Shown one piece after another: positions 35,376 to 43,911 of a stretch of DNA of 64,000 bases (position 1 is the first letter of the stretch; each line of letters starts with the position of its first letter). The DNA comes from Streptomyces beigongshangae (GTDB lineage Bacteria > Actinomycetota > Actinomycetes > Streptomycetales > Streptomycetaceae). The notes beneath the pieces are model-generated. The model saw only the letters and a program-made list of their open reading frames with translations, searched no databases and was not told the DNA's origin. The stretch covers positions 62,001-126,000 of the forward strand of contig NZ_JAHKJW010000001.1 in the NCBI RefSeq assembly GCF_019710745.1, in the 5' to 3' direction. Position numbers and translations under genes: made by a program.

Positions 35376-36436
35376 TTGGCGTCCTCCTTCTTGCGCTTCT
35401 GGCCCTTGGTGGCGGCGGTCCCGCCGTTCTCCGCGTTCTTGCCGTTCTTGCCGTTCTCGCCGCTCTCGCCGCTCTCGCCGCTCTCCTCGTCCCTCTGCTC
35501 GGCGAGGTGTCCCGTCAGGGACAGGAAGACGTCGTCGAGGGTGGGGCGGCGCAGTCCTATGTCGTCGATCCCGATACCGCGGGTGTCCAGCTCGCGGATG
35601 ACCTCCGCCAGGAGCTTCGCCCCGCCGGTGACGGGCACGGTGAGCCTGCGTGTGTGCTCCTCGACGGTGGTCTCCCCCTTCCCGAAGCCCCGCAGGACCT
35701 CCCCGGCGGTCGCGATGTGCTCGCGCTCCTGCACCACGACCTCCACGCGCTCGCCACCGGTGCGGGCCTTGAGCTGGTCGGAGGTGCCGCGCGCGATGAC
35801 CTTGCCGTGGTCCACGACGCAGATGTCGTGCGCGAGGTGGTCGGCCTCCTCCAGGTACTGGGTGGTGAGCAGCAGCGTCGTACCGCCCGAGACCAGCTGC
35901 TTGATGACCTCCCACAGCTGCTGGCGGTTGCGCGGGTCGAGGCCGGTCGTCGGCTCGTCCATGAACATGACCGGCGGGGAGACGACGAGCGCCGCCGCGA
36001 GGTCGAGCCGGCGGCGCATGCCTCCGGAGTACGTCTTCGTCGTGCGGTCGGCGGCCTCGGTGAGGTTGAACTGCTCCAGCAGCTCGACCGCGCGGGCCTT
36101 CGCCTGCTTCGCCCTCATCTGGTAGAGCTGGCCGACCATGTGGAGGTTCTCGCGGCCCGTCAGATACTCGTCGACGGCTGCGAACTGGCCGGACAGGCCG
36201 ATCGAGCGCCGTACCTCGTTCGGGTTCCTGAGTACGTCGATGCCCGCGACGACCGCCTTGCCGCTGTCGGGCCGGAGCAGGGTGGTGAGGCAGCGGACCG
36301 CGGTGGTCTTGCCCGCTCCGTTCGGCCCGAGGAGGCCGAGGACCGTGCCCTCCGGGACATCGAGATCGACGCCGTCCAGAGCCCTTACGTTGCCGAAGGT
36401 CTTCACCAGGCCTTCGGCGTAGATGGCGCCTGGCAT
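35372..36436 (-). CDS. ABC exporter ATP-binding protein (DrrA-like)
   Basis: The 354-residue ATPase contains Walker A GPNGAGKTT, signature YSGGMRRR, Walker B VMFMDEP and the DrrA-type C-terminal domain ending in RRPTLDDVFLSLTGH. It then has an unusual 35-residue tail built of ESG and NGK repeats encoded by 9-bp tandem units. It powers the permease encoded next to it. The promoter 130 bp upstream carries an operator-like palindrome, suggesting induction by a substrate. Confidence 0.9.
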   Translation of the reverse strand: MPGAIYAEGLVKTFGNVRALDGVDLDVPEGTVLGLLGPNGAGKTTAVRCLTTLLRPDSGKAVVAGIDVLRNPNEVRRSIGLSGQFAAVDEYLTGRENLHMVGQLYQMRAKQAKARAVELLEQFNLTEAADRTTKTYSGGMRRRLDLAAALVVSPPVMFMDEPTTGLDPRNRQQLWEVIKQLVSGGTTLLLTTQYLEEADHLAHDICVVDHGKVIARGTSDQLKARTGGERVEVVVQEREHIATAGEVLRGFGKGETTVEEHTRRLTVPVTGGAKLLAEVIRELDTRGIGIDDIGLRRPTLDDVFLSLTGHLAEQRDEESGESGESGENGKNGKNAENGGTAATKGQKRKKEDAK

Positions 36437-36559
36437 GTGAGTCTCCCAAGTGGTTGGGGATCGCGTGGAAAGGAATAAGTGAGAAATCATTTTCGTCCGC
36501 TTTGCGCCGCCCGGCGAGCAAATAAAGCAGCCGCCCTCGACAGCCGTGACGAGAGACAC

Positions 36560-36589
36560 ACCATAACGCGATGTATCGCGTCCTCTCAA
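36560..36589 (-). promoter_or_regulatory. DrrAB-like operon promoter with operator between -35 and -10
   Basis: On the minus strand TTGAGA (36589-36584) and TATGGT (36565-36560) are spaced by 18 bp. The spacer contains the palindrome ACGCGAT-GT-ATCGCGT (36566-36581). A TetR- or PadR-type repressor bound here would occlude the promoter. No such regulator gene lies adjacent. Confidence 0.55.
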
Positions 36590-36665
36590 GCGGTTTTCCG
36601 CACTCGTCCCTCCGACCGGATGCCGCCCGGATGCCGCCCGGGCTCCGCCCCGACGCCGGCCGGTC

Positions 36666-37895
36666 TCAGTCGATGACCGTGTAACCCGCCTGCCGCAGCG
36701 CCGAGTTGACCTCGGCGCAGTGCTCGGGCCCCTTCGTCTCCAGGTGCAGTTCGACCTCCACCTCCGTGAGCCCCAGCCGCGGATCGGTCCGTACGTGACT
36801 CACATCGAGGACATTGGCATCCACCACTGACAACACCCCGAGAAGCGTGGCCAGGGCGCCGGGCCGGTCCGGCAGCCGCAGCGTGACCGTGAGGTAGCGG
36901 CCGTTCGCGGCCATGCCGTGGCGCAGGATGCGCTGCATCAGCAGCGGGTCGACGTTCCCGCCCGACAGCAGCGCGACGACCGGGCCCTCGAAGGCGTCCG
37001 GCTCGCTCATGAGCGCCGCGACCGGGCTCGCGCCGGCCGGCTCGACGACCAGTTTGGCCCGCTCCAGACAGAGCAGCAGCGCGCTGGACAGCGCGTCCTC
37101 GGAGACCGTGCGGACCTCGTCCACCAGTTCGCCGATGATCCGGAACGGCACGTCCCCCGGCCGCCCGACCCTGATCCCGTCGGCCATCGTCACCGGGTTC
37201 CCGACCGACACCGGGCGCCCGGCCGCGAGGGAGGCGGGGTAGGCGGCCGCGCCCGCCGCCTGCACACCCACGATCCGCACGTCCGGCCGCAGCGACTTCA
37301 CCGCGACCGCGATGCCCGCGGCGAGACCGCCGCCGCCGATCCCCACGACGACCGTGCGCACCTCGGGGCACTGTTCCAGGATCTCCAGTCCGACGGTGCC
37401 CTGCCCGGCGATGATGTCCGGGTGGTCGAAGGGGTGGATGAAGACGGCGCCCGTCTCGGCCGCGTACTCCTGCGCGGCGGCGAGCGTCTCGTCCACCACC
37501 GTGCCGTACGAGCGGACCTCGGCGCCGTAGTGCCGGGTCGCCGCGACCTTCGGCAGCGGGGCGCCCGACGGCATGAACACCGTGGAGCGCACACCGAGCA
37601 GCGAGGAGGCGAGGGCGACGCCCTGCGCGTGGTTGCCCGCGCTGGCCGCGACCACCCCGGCGGCCCGCTCCTCGGGAAGGAGCCCGGCGATCCGCACGTA
37701 CGCGCCGCGCAGTTTGAACGAACCCGTGCGCTGGAGGTTCTCGCACTTGAGGTGGACCGGCGCGCCCACCAGCCGTGACAGGTGCCTGCTGCCCTCCATG
37801 GCGGTCGTCCGTGCCACGCCCGAGAGCATCTTCTGTGCGCCGCGCACGTCGTCGAGGGTCACCAGCGGTGAGAAGTCGGCCGTGCGATAGCTCAT
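36666..37895 (-). CDS. ilvA: Threonine ammonia-lyase (threonine dehydratase)
   Basis: The PLP enzyme deaminates threonine to 2-oxobutanoate. The 409-residue protein has the PLP lysine in NLQRTGSFKLRGA, the Gly-rich phosphate loop GIGGGGLAAG and a single C-terminal ACT-like domain (about 325-405). This is the shorter architecture of many actinobacterial and catabolic-type enzymes rather than the double-ACT E. coli IlvA. Feedback regulation by an amino acid through the ACT domain is likely. It is divergent from the marR gene. Confidence 0.88.
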   Translation of the reverse strand: MSYRTADFSPLVTLDDVRGAQKMLSGVARTTAMEGSRHLSRLVGAPVHLKCENLQRTGSFKLRGAYVRIAGLLPEERAAGVVAASAGNHAQGVALASSLLGVRSTVFMPSGAPLPKVAATRHYGAEVRSYGTVVDETLAAAQEYAAETGAVFIHPFDHPDIIAGQGTVGLEILEQCPEVRTVVVGIGGGGLAAGIAVAVKSLRPDVRIVGVQAAGAAAYPASLAAGRPVSVGNPVTMADGIRVGRPGDVPFRIIGELVDEVRTVSEDALSSALLLCLERAKLVVEPAGASPVAALMSEPDAFEGPVVALLSGGNVDPLLMQRILRHGMAANGRYLTVTLRLPDRPGALATLLGVLSVVDANVLDVSHVRTDPRLGLTEVEVELHLETKGPEHCAEVNSALRQAGYTVID

Positions 37896-38039
37896 GAGTC
37901 CGAGTCTCGCAGTTCGCACCGAGCCGCACCGGTCGTGACCACCGTCCGAGACCGGTTTCCGAAGCGCCCGTACGACCCGCCCTCCGTCCGCGTACTCTGT
38001 CCCCCAACCCAGCCCCACGCATGAATAGAGCCCCCGGCC

Positions 38040-38558
38040 ATGCCCACAACACCTGGAATGTCGATGGACATGACGACCGTCGGTGACACCGGTCTTCTCG
38101 AAACGCTGCAGCACGAGGTCGCGGTGTTCGCGCGCCGTGCCGAACAGACCCGGCTCGGCGGGGTCGGCCAGGTGCGCAACTCGATGGACCGCGCCGCGTA
38201 CCTGCTGCTCAACCGCCTCGACAAGGAGGGGCCGATGGGCGTCAAGGCACTCGCCGCGAGCATGGGGATCGACTCGTCGACGGTGACCCGGCAGGTCGCC
38301 CCGCTGGTCGACACCGGCCTCGTCAAGCGCACCTCCCATCCGGAGGACGGGCGCGCCGTGGTACTCCAGCTGTCCCCGCGCGGACTCTCCCGGCTGGAGG
38401 AAGTGCGGTCGTCCAGGCGGCAGTTGATGGCGGATCTGACCGAGGAGTGGACGCCCGAGGAGCGTGAGTCCTTCTGCGCGCTGCTCACCCGCTTCAACGT
38501 CGCGCTCTCCACCCGGATGGCCGCGTCGCCCTCGGCGGAGGCCCCGGCATCCTCCTGA
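38040..38558 (+). CDS. MarR-family transcriptional regulator
   Basis: The 172-residue protein has the MarR winged helix (about 60-120): LNRLDKEGPMGVKALAASMGIDSSTVTRQVAPLVDTGL split around the recognition helix, then a wing with HPEDGRAVVLQLS. Flanking dimerisation helices are present. It may regulate itself or the divergent ilvA; the 144-bp intergenic region shows no clear palindrome. Confidence 0.9.
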   Translation: MPTTPGMSMDMTTVGDTGLLETLQHEVAVFARRAEQTRLGGVGQVRNSMDRAAYLLLNRLDKEGPMGVKALAASMGIDSSTVTRQVAPLVDTGLVKRTSHPEDGRAVVLQLSPRGLSRLEEVRSSRRQLMADLTEEWTPEERESFCALLTRFNVALSTRMAASPSAEAPASS

Positions 38559-38589
38559 ACGGACCGCACGCGCGCGCGTGCCCCACCGC

Positions 38590-38637
38590 GGCCCCGACGC
38601 ACCGTCCCGTACCGGCCCCGACGCACCGTCCCGTACC
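38590..38637. repeat. Perfect 24-bp tandem duplication
   Basis: Bases 38590-38613 are repeated exactly at 38614-38637, just upstream of the promoter-like TTGACC of the sigma-factor gene. It is not coding on present evidence. Confidence 0.8.
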
Positions 38638-38643
38638 GGCCTC

Positions 38644-38673
38644 TTGACCAGGGGCCCGCGCCTGGCCTCAGAT
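38644..38673 (+). promoter_or_regulatory. Promoter candidate for the small sigma-factor operon
   Basis: TTGACC (38644-38649) and TCAGAT (38668-38673) are separated by 18 bp and lie 76 bp before the GTG start. Confidence 0.35.
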
Positions 38674-38749
38674 GAGACCGGGTCCCGAGGTACGCGGCTG
38701 TCCTCGGCGTACGTCCCCAGGACCCGGTTGCCCACCGTCTGGAGGCGCG

Positions 38750-39259
38750 GTGCGAGAGCGGCAGGCGTCCCGGAACGCCCGCCGCGCCCGGGAGTTCGAG
38801 GCGTTCGTCGCGGGCGCGGGAGGGCGGCTGATGCATACCGCCACACTGCTCACCGCGGAGCCCCCGGACGGCAACCCGCGCGCGCGGCGCCTGCTCACGG
38901 CGGCCCTGGCCCGTACGTACGCCACCTGGGACCGGCTGCACGGCGAGGACCCCTACGACCGGACCCGGCAGTACCTGGCCGTGCGCTTCGCGCGCGGGGC
39001 GTGGCACCGGCACGGCGGCCCCGGCCGTACGCACCCGCGCGGCCGTTCCGTGCCCGGCAACGCCCTGCACTGCCTCACGCCCCGGGAACGGCTGATCCTC
39101 GTGCTGCGGATGTACGAGGGGGTCGCCGAGGAGCAGACCGCGGCGCTGCTGGGGCTGCCCACCGAGCGCGTACGGGTGATCTGCGCCCGTGCCATGGCCA
39201 CACTGCTGCACCCGCCGCGCGAGACCGCCGCGCCGGTCGTGAAGGCGGCGCCGTCATGA
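38750..39259 (+). CDS. Short sigma-70-family factor (SigE/ECF-like)
   Basis: The 169-residue protein has a degenerate region 2 (FEAFVAGAGGRLMHTATLLT, followed by ARRLLTAALARTYATWDRL) and a clear region 4 helix-turn-helix (108-153, LTPRERLILVLRMYEGVAEEQ then GLPTERVRVICARAMATLL). This matches the actinobacterial SigE-family layout. GGAGG lies five bases before GTG 38750. The stop overlaps the ATG of a small membrane protein gene, an arrangement typical for a sigma factor and its membrane-anchored regulator. Confidence 0.8.
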   Translation: MRERQASRNARRAREFEAFVAGAGGRLMHTATLLTAEPPDGNPRARRLLTAALARTYATWDRLHGEDPYDRTRQYLAVRFARGAWHRHGGPGRTHPRGRSVPGNALHCLTPRERLILVLRMYEGVAEEQTAALLGLPTERVRVICARAMATLLHPPRETAAPVVKAAPS

Positions 39260-39507
39260 GTCCGATGAGCCGCAGGGAGGCCGATGTGCGGCGCATCCTG
39301 GAGGAGCCGCAGCCGTCCCTGCCGCCGGACCTCTGCGCGGAGGCGGTGCGCAGGGGCGGGCGGATGCTGCGCCGCCGGACGGCCGCCCGGCGGCTGGTGT
39401 GGCTGCTGCTGCTCGCGGCGGCCGTCGCCCTCGTGGTGTGGATGGCGACCGTCCGGCCGTGGGTGGAGCCGCCGTCGGAGACGACCCCACCGCTGACCGG
39501 CTGGTGA
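39256..39507 (+). CDS. Small membrane protein coupled to the sigma factor, possible anti-sigma factor
   Basis: The 83-residue protein has a cytoplasmic N-terminal segment (1-45) with DVRRILEEP and DLCAEAVRRGGRMLRRR, one membrane helix (46-65) and a short Pro-rich external tail. No zinc anti-sigma HxxxCxxC motif is seen. ATGA overlap with the sigma gene suggests stoichiometric co-translation and a function as a minimal anti-sigma factor, which is inference only. Confidence 0.65.
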   Translation: MSPMSRREADVRRILEEPQPSLPPDLCAEAVRRGGRMLRRRTAARRLVWLLLLAAAVALVVWMATVRPWVEPPSETTPPLTGW

Positions 39508-39537
39508 GGCGGCGGCCGGGACCGGTGACCGTGCCGC

Positions 39538-40692
39538 TTATCCCAGGGCCTGCTTGAGGTCCTCCAGGAGGTCGTCGGCGTTCTCGATGCCCACGGAGAG
39601 GCGTACGAGATCGGCGGGGACCTCCAGGAGGGAGCCGGCGACGGACGCGTGCGTCATGCGCCCCGGGTGCTCGATCAGGGACTCGACGCCGCCCAGGGAC
39701 TCGCCCAGGGTGAACACCCGGGCGCGGTTGCAGACCTCGACGGCCGCCTCCTCACCGCCCTCGACCTGGAAGGAGACCATGCCGCCGAACGCCTTCATCT
39801 GCTTGGCGGCGGTCTCGTGACCGGGGTGCTCCGGCAGACCCGGGTACAGGACGCGCGTCACGCGCGCGTGCCGGGAGAGCATCTCGGCGACCCTGGTGGC
39901 GTTCTCGCTGTGCCGGTCCATGCGGACGGCGAGCGTCTTGATGCCGCGCAGCACCAGCCAGGCGTCCATCGGGCCGGCCACCGCGCCCATCGCGTTCTGG
40001 TGGTAGGCGAGCTCCTCGCCGAGTTCCTGGTCGCCGACCACGAGCGCGCCGCCGACGACGTCGGAGTGGCCGCCCATGTACTTGGTCAGCGAGTGCACGA
40101 CGACGTCCGCGCCGAGGGTGAGGGGCTGCTGGAGGTAGGGGCTGGCGAAGGTGTTGTCGACGACCAGCCTGGCGCCGGCCTCGCGCGCGACGTGCGAGAG
40201 CGCGGCGATGTCGGTGATGCCGAGCAGCGGGTTGGAGGGGGTCTCCACCCACACGGCCTTGGTCCTGGGGGTGAGGGCGTCCCGTACGGCCGCGGGATCG
40301 CTGGTGTCGGCGACCGACCACTCGACCCCCCACCGCGAGACGACCTTCGCGAAGAGGCGGAACGTACCGCCGTACGCGTCGTTGGGGATGACCACGTGGT
40401 CGCCGGGGCTGAGCAGCGTACGCAGCAGGCAGTCCTCGGCCGCCAGTCCGGACGCGAACGCGAGCCCGCGGCGGCCGCCCTCCAGGGCCGCGAGGTTCTC
40501 CTCCAGGGCGGTCCTGGTCGGGTTGGCGCTGCGGCTGTACTCGTAACCGCCCCGCAGACCGCCGACGCCGTCCTGCTTGTAGGTCGAGACCTGGTAGATC
40601 GGCGGGACGACCGCGCCGGTGAGGGGATCGGCGGTGTTGCCCGCGTGGATCGCCAGGGTTTCGAAGTGCTGGCTGATGTGCCTGTCGCTCAT
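39538..40692 (-). CDS. metB: Cystathionine gamma-synthase
   Basis: This PLP enzyme of methionine/trans-sulfuration metabolism joins O-acyl-homoserine and cysteine. The 384-residue product has FETLAIHAG near the start, GYEYSRSANPTR and the PLP lysine in VVHSLTKYMGGHSD, plus the C-terminal SLGGVESLIEHPGRMTH. Cystathionine gamma-lyase is very similar and cannot be fully excluded. The ATG at 40692 gives the family N-terminus; an ATG eleven codons upstream lacks support. Confidence 0.85.
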   Translation of the reverse strand: MSDRHISQHFETLAIHAGNTADPLTGAVVPPIYQVSTYKQDGVGGLRGGYEYSRSANPTRTALEENLAALEGGRRGLAFASGLAAEDCLLRTLLSPGDHVVIPNDAYGGTFRLFAKVVSRWGVEWSVADTSDPAAVRDALTPRTKAVWVETPSNPLLGITDIAALSHVAREAGARLVVDNTFASPYLQQPLTLGADVVVHSLTKYMGGHSDVVGGALVVGDQELGEELAYHQNAMGAVAGPMDAWLVLRGIKTLAVRMDRHSENATRVAEMLSRHARVTRVLYPGLPEHPGHETAAKQMKAFGGMVSFQVEGGEEAAVEVCNRARVFTLGESLGGVESLIEHPGRMTHASVAGSLLEVPADLVRLSVGIENADDLLEDLKQALG

Positions 40693-40930
40693 GGGCACCG
40701 AGGGTAGTGCGCCCGCGGGCTTCATGACGCCCGATGCCCCCGCCCTCCCGAAGCGACCGGCCGGAGGCGCGCGCCGGATCCTCTCCGCGGTCCCCCCTCG
40801 GGCCCTCCCTGGTCCTCTCTCCGGCCTCTCTCCGGTCCTCCTGCGGTCCTCCTGTGGTCCGCCGCGAGGTTTTCCACAGGATCACGCACCTGGTTGGCCA
40901 ATTGTCGGGCCCGTCTGGTTCGCTTGTGGC

Positions 40931-42049
40931 ATGGAGATTCTCTGGGTCCTGATGGCACTGCTCATGATCGGGTTCGCCCTGGGGCCAATCATGATGCGCA
41001 GGCGTGCCGGCATCCAGCAGGTCGCCCCCGGTGACCCGGACGCCGCCGACCCGGCGAACTACGGCTTCCTGCGTCAGGAGGAGCTGGACATCCGCATGCC
41101 CGGTCCCGACCAGGACCTGCTGGAGGTCCTCGACCTGGTGCAGCGCAGCCAGGACTACCGCGCGGCGGCACAGCTGCTCGCCGGCACGGAGACGGAGGGC
41201 GAGCGCCGCTGGCAGCGCGTCCAGGCCTTCGCGGGTGCCGCGTCGCTGGAGCTGCAGCAGCGCCCCGGCGGGCTGAGCGACAGCCCGGGCGGGCAGTGGC
41301 TGCGGGTGTGGCGGGCCGAGCAGGCGAAGGACGCGGGCGGGGCCGCGGTGCACGCGGAGTTCCTGGTGCAGCAGGCGTGGCGTACGTCGTCACCGGGGAC
41401 GGACGAGTTCCGGATCATCATGGAGGAGGCGCGGGCGGCGTGCGGGGACGCCGCGCTGCTGGCTCCGGGTGACCCGGTCCCGTACATCATCGAGCTCTCG
41501 GTGGCCCGTGGGCTCGCCTACTCCCAGCCGGAGTTCGAGAAGCTCTGGCTGAAGATCCTGGACCGGGCGCCGGCCCACATGGGGGCGCATCTGGCGGCGC
41601 TGCACTACTGGTGCGAGAAGTGGCACGGTTCACGGGAGACGGCCTACTCGTTCGCGGAGGCGGCCGCGGCGCGTGCCCCGCGGGGCTCCCTCCTCGCGGC
41701 GATGCCGCTGTTCGCGGTCTTCGAGCACCTGCCCGAGGTGAACCTCGTCAGTGGCTTCTACCAGAGCGAGGTCGTGACCAAGGCGGTCCACGGCGCGCTG
41801 TACGCGGTCCACTCGGCCCGCGCCGACGACCCGATGCTCGCGCACGTCCGCCACCTGCTGGTGTTCTTCCTGGTCCGCGGCGAGCGCTGGTCGGAGGCGA
41901 TGAGCCAGCTGGTGCACGTGGACGGCCACGTGGGCGCCCTGCCCTGGACGCTGACCTCGGACCCGGCGGCGGACTACGCGGTGTACAGAGCGCTGGCGGT
42001 GGCGGGGTACGAGGCGAACGGGGGAAGCCCGGCGACGCTGTCGCACTGA
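40931..42049 (+). CDS. Membrane-anchored tetratricopeptide-like hypothetical protein
   Basis: The 372-residue protein starts with a signal-anchor helix (3-22, ILWVLMALLMIGFALGPIM) followed by an RRR stop-transfer segment and a long cytoplasmic helical region. Paired helices such as QDYRAAAQLLAGTETEGERRW and repeated aromatic/Ala positions resemble TPR-like helical repeats, but no exact family is recognised. The ATG at 40931 has a poor ribosome-binding site. Upstream DNA (40780-40870) is rich in CGGTCCTCCTG-type repeats. Confidence 0.7.
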   Translation: MEILWVLMALLMIGFALGPIMMRRRAGIQQVAPGDPDAADPANYGFLRQEELDIRMPGPDQDLLEVLDLVQRSQDYRAAAQLLAGTETEGERRWQRVQAFAGAASLELQQRPGGLSDSPGGQWLRVWRAEQAKDAGGAAVHAEFLVQQAWRTSSPGTDEFRIIMEEARAACGDAALLAPGDPVPYIIELSVARGLAYSQPEFEKLWLKILDRAPAHMGAHLAALHYWCEKWHGSRETAYSFAEAAAARAPRGSLLAAMPLFAVFEHLPEVNLVSGFYQSEVVTKAVHGALYAVHSARADDPMLAHVRHLLVFFLVRGERWSEAMSQLVHVDGHVGALPWTLTSDPAADYAVYRALAVAGYEANGGSPATLSH

Positions 42050-42227
42050 GGCGTCGCACCGAGGTCTGGGTGCGAGACCCCCCACCGAGCGGAGCGGAAC
42101 CCCGGCGGCCGGGCCGTCACCGTCCCGGCAGGCGCGGACATGAGCGTGGGGCGGCCCGGCTGCGGGACAGGGCGTCGGCCGGTGGCCTTCCCCCTGCCCC
42201 GCCCGCCGGGCCGCCCCGTGCCCGGAC

Positions 42228-42740
42228 TCAGCCCTCCGTGCGGGCGGGCAGCCGCCATCCCGGGCGCGGGAAGTGGCAGGTGTAGCCGTCCGGGTAGCGC
42301 TGCAGGTAGTCCTGGTGCTCGGGCTCGGCCTCCCAGAAGGGGCCGACCGGCTCCACCTCGGTGACGACCTTGCCGGGCCACAGTCCGGAGGCGTCCACGT
42401 CCGCGATCGTGTCCTCGGCGATCCGCTTCTGCTCGTCGTCCACGTAGTAGATCGCCGAGCGGTAGCTGAGGCCGATGTCGTTGCCCTGACGGTTCTTGGT
42501 GCTCGGGTCGTGGATCTGGAAGAAGAACTCCAGAATCGCCCGGTAGTCGGTCGCCTCGGGGTCGAAGAGGATCTCGATGGCCTCCGCGTGCGTGCCGTGG
42601 TTGCGGTACGTCGCGTTCGGCACGTCACCCCCGGTGTACCCGACCCGGGTCGCCGTCACGCCCGGGAGCCGGCGGATCAGATCCTCCATGCCCCAGAAGC
42701 ATCCGCCCGCCAGCACGGCCCTCTGCGTCTGCGCAGCCAT
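42228..42740 (-). CDS. msrA: Peptide methionine sulfoxide reductase A
   Basis: MsrA repairs methionine-S-sulfoxide in oxidised proteins. The 170-residue protein has the catalytic GCFWG (Cys14), [23 protein letters not shown] and the C-terminal [20 protein letters not shown]. Length and motifs are complete. It is convergent with the tetratricopeptide-like gene. Confidence 0.95.
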   Translation of the reverse strand: MAAQTQRAVLAGGCFWGMEDLIRRLPGVTATRVGYTGGDVPNATYRNHGTHAEAIEILFDPEATDYRAILEFFFQIHDPSTKNRQGNDIGLSYRSAIYYVDDEQKRIAEDTIADVDASGLWPGKVVTEVEPVGPFWEAEPEHQDYLQRYPDGYTCHFPRPGWRLPARTEG

Positions 42741-43178
42741 TACGGCCCCTCCAATTCCTGTCAGCTCGATCGGGCCGGGCTGCTCGGCTCACACATCACC
42801 GTCGCCCCTGACCCACATCCCCTCAACACATGAGGGACCCGACCGATTCCGCCCGCGCCGGTCGGGGCAGGACCAGGGGCGGGCCGGCGGACACGGGACC
42901 GGCGGCCGGGCAGCGGCCCCGGACGGCCCGGAAGCGGATCGGAAGCGGATCGGCCCTGGCGGCGGAAGTGACGGGGCTGGTGACATCACAGGCGTCAACC
43001 AGTCTTTCCGTTCTCTCCGCTCTTTCCGTTCTCTCCGCTCTTTCCGCGTGCTCGCTCATGTCGACTCGTCCGTACCGTGCGCAGGCCGGCCGACAGACGG
43101 ATCCCCGTGGGCGCCGACGGCCGTGCCGGCAGCCGGGACGGGCGAGTCAGCGCACTGTCGTGACCGTTGGAGTGCTCC
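42741..43178. other. Intergenic region upstream of the accessory island
   Basis: No gene is supported in these 438 bp. They contain two exact copies of an 18-bp unit (43003-43020, 43021-43038) plus a partial third (43039-43046) of the type TCTTTCCGTTCTCTCCGC, and an AT-richer stretch near 42785-42835. The boundary between core genes and the accessory block probably lies here. Confidence 0.55.
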
Positions 43179-43856
43179 ATGAACGACCTCGGACAGCCGC
43201 CGTCCGCCGCGCCGGACCCGCCGGCGCACTACCGCACCGGCGGGCTGATACCGCCGCCCGGCGCCGCCCGCACCTGGGGGCTCACCGTCATCGGGGTGCC
43301 CCTCCTGCTCGTCCTGCTCCTGGGCCTGGTCGGCGGCTCCGACCCGACCGACGACGGAGCGCAGGGGCCGGCGTGGCCGACGGAGCCGTACGGGGAACCC
43401 TCCGTACCGGACACGTACGGCGAGCCCTCCGAGTCGGACACGTACGTCGGGCCTTCCGCACCGGACACGTACGGCACCGAGGGAACGGCCACCGCGACCG
43501 GCCCTCCGTCCTCCCCGGCCTCCCCGTCCTTCCCGTCGGACGAAGCCACCGCGACCGGTACCGCGGGGGCAGGGCCGGCAGAGGTCGTCACCGCCTACTT
43601 CGCGGCGATCAACGACCGCGACTACCGGACCGCCTGGCGCCTGGGCGGAAAGAACCTGCAGCCCGACTACCAGTCCTTCGCCGCGGGCTACGCCACCACC
43701 GAACGGGACACCATCGACATCGTGTCCGTGGAGGGAGCCGTCGTGCGGCTGGTCCTCGATGCCCTGGAGACGGACGGTACGTCGCAGTCGTACGAGGCCA
43801 CCTACACCGTCCGGAACGGTGAGATCACCGGCGGCAAGGCAACCCCGATCACCTGA
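43179..43856 (+). CDS. Hypothetical single-pass membrane protein with Pro-rich repeats
   Basis: The 225-residue product has a Pro-rich cytoplasmic head, one membrane helix (33-52) and an external stalk. The stalk contains three degenerate nine-residue repeats (71-97, YGEPSVPDT, YGEPSESDT, YVGPSAPDT), then a Ser/Thr/Pro/Ala linker. A compact C-terminal domain (134-225) follows with PAEVVTAYFAAINDRDYRTAW, typical of NTF2-like or DUF4878-like folds. Function is unknown. It lies 55 bp ahead of the next membrane protein and may be part of its operon. Confidence 0.7.
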   Translation: MNDLGQPPSAAPDPPAHYRTGGLIPPPGAARTWGLTVIGVPLLLVLLLGLVGGSDPTDDGAQGPAWPTEPYGEPSVPDTYGEPSESDTYVGPSAPDTYGTEGTATATGPPSSPASPSFPSDEATATGTAGAGPAEVVTAYFAAINDRDYRTAWRLGGKNLQPDYQSFAAGYATTERDTIDIVSVEGAVVRLVLDALETDGTSQSYEATYTVRNGEITGGKATPIT

Positions 43857-43911
43857 CCGGCCGGGCGTGCCCGGACCGGGCACGCCGACACGAGCGGAGC
43901 ACCGAACCATC

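Noticed and set aside
36437..36665. Repressor gene for the DrrAB-like operon
   Set aside because: The gap holds only the promoter/operator and short frames without a helix-turn-helix.
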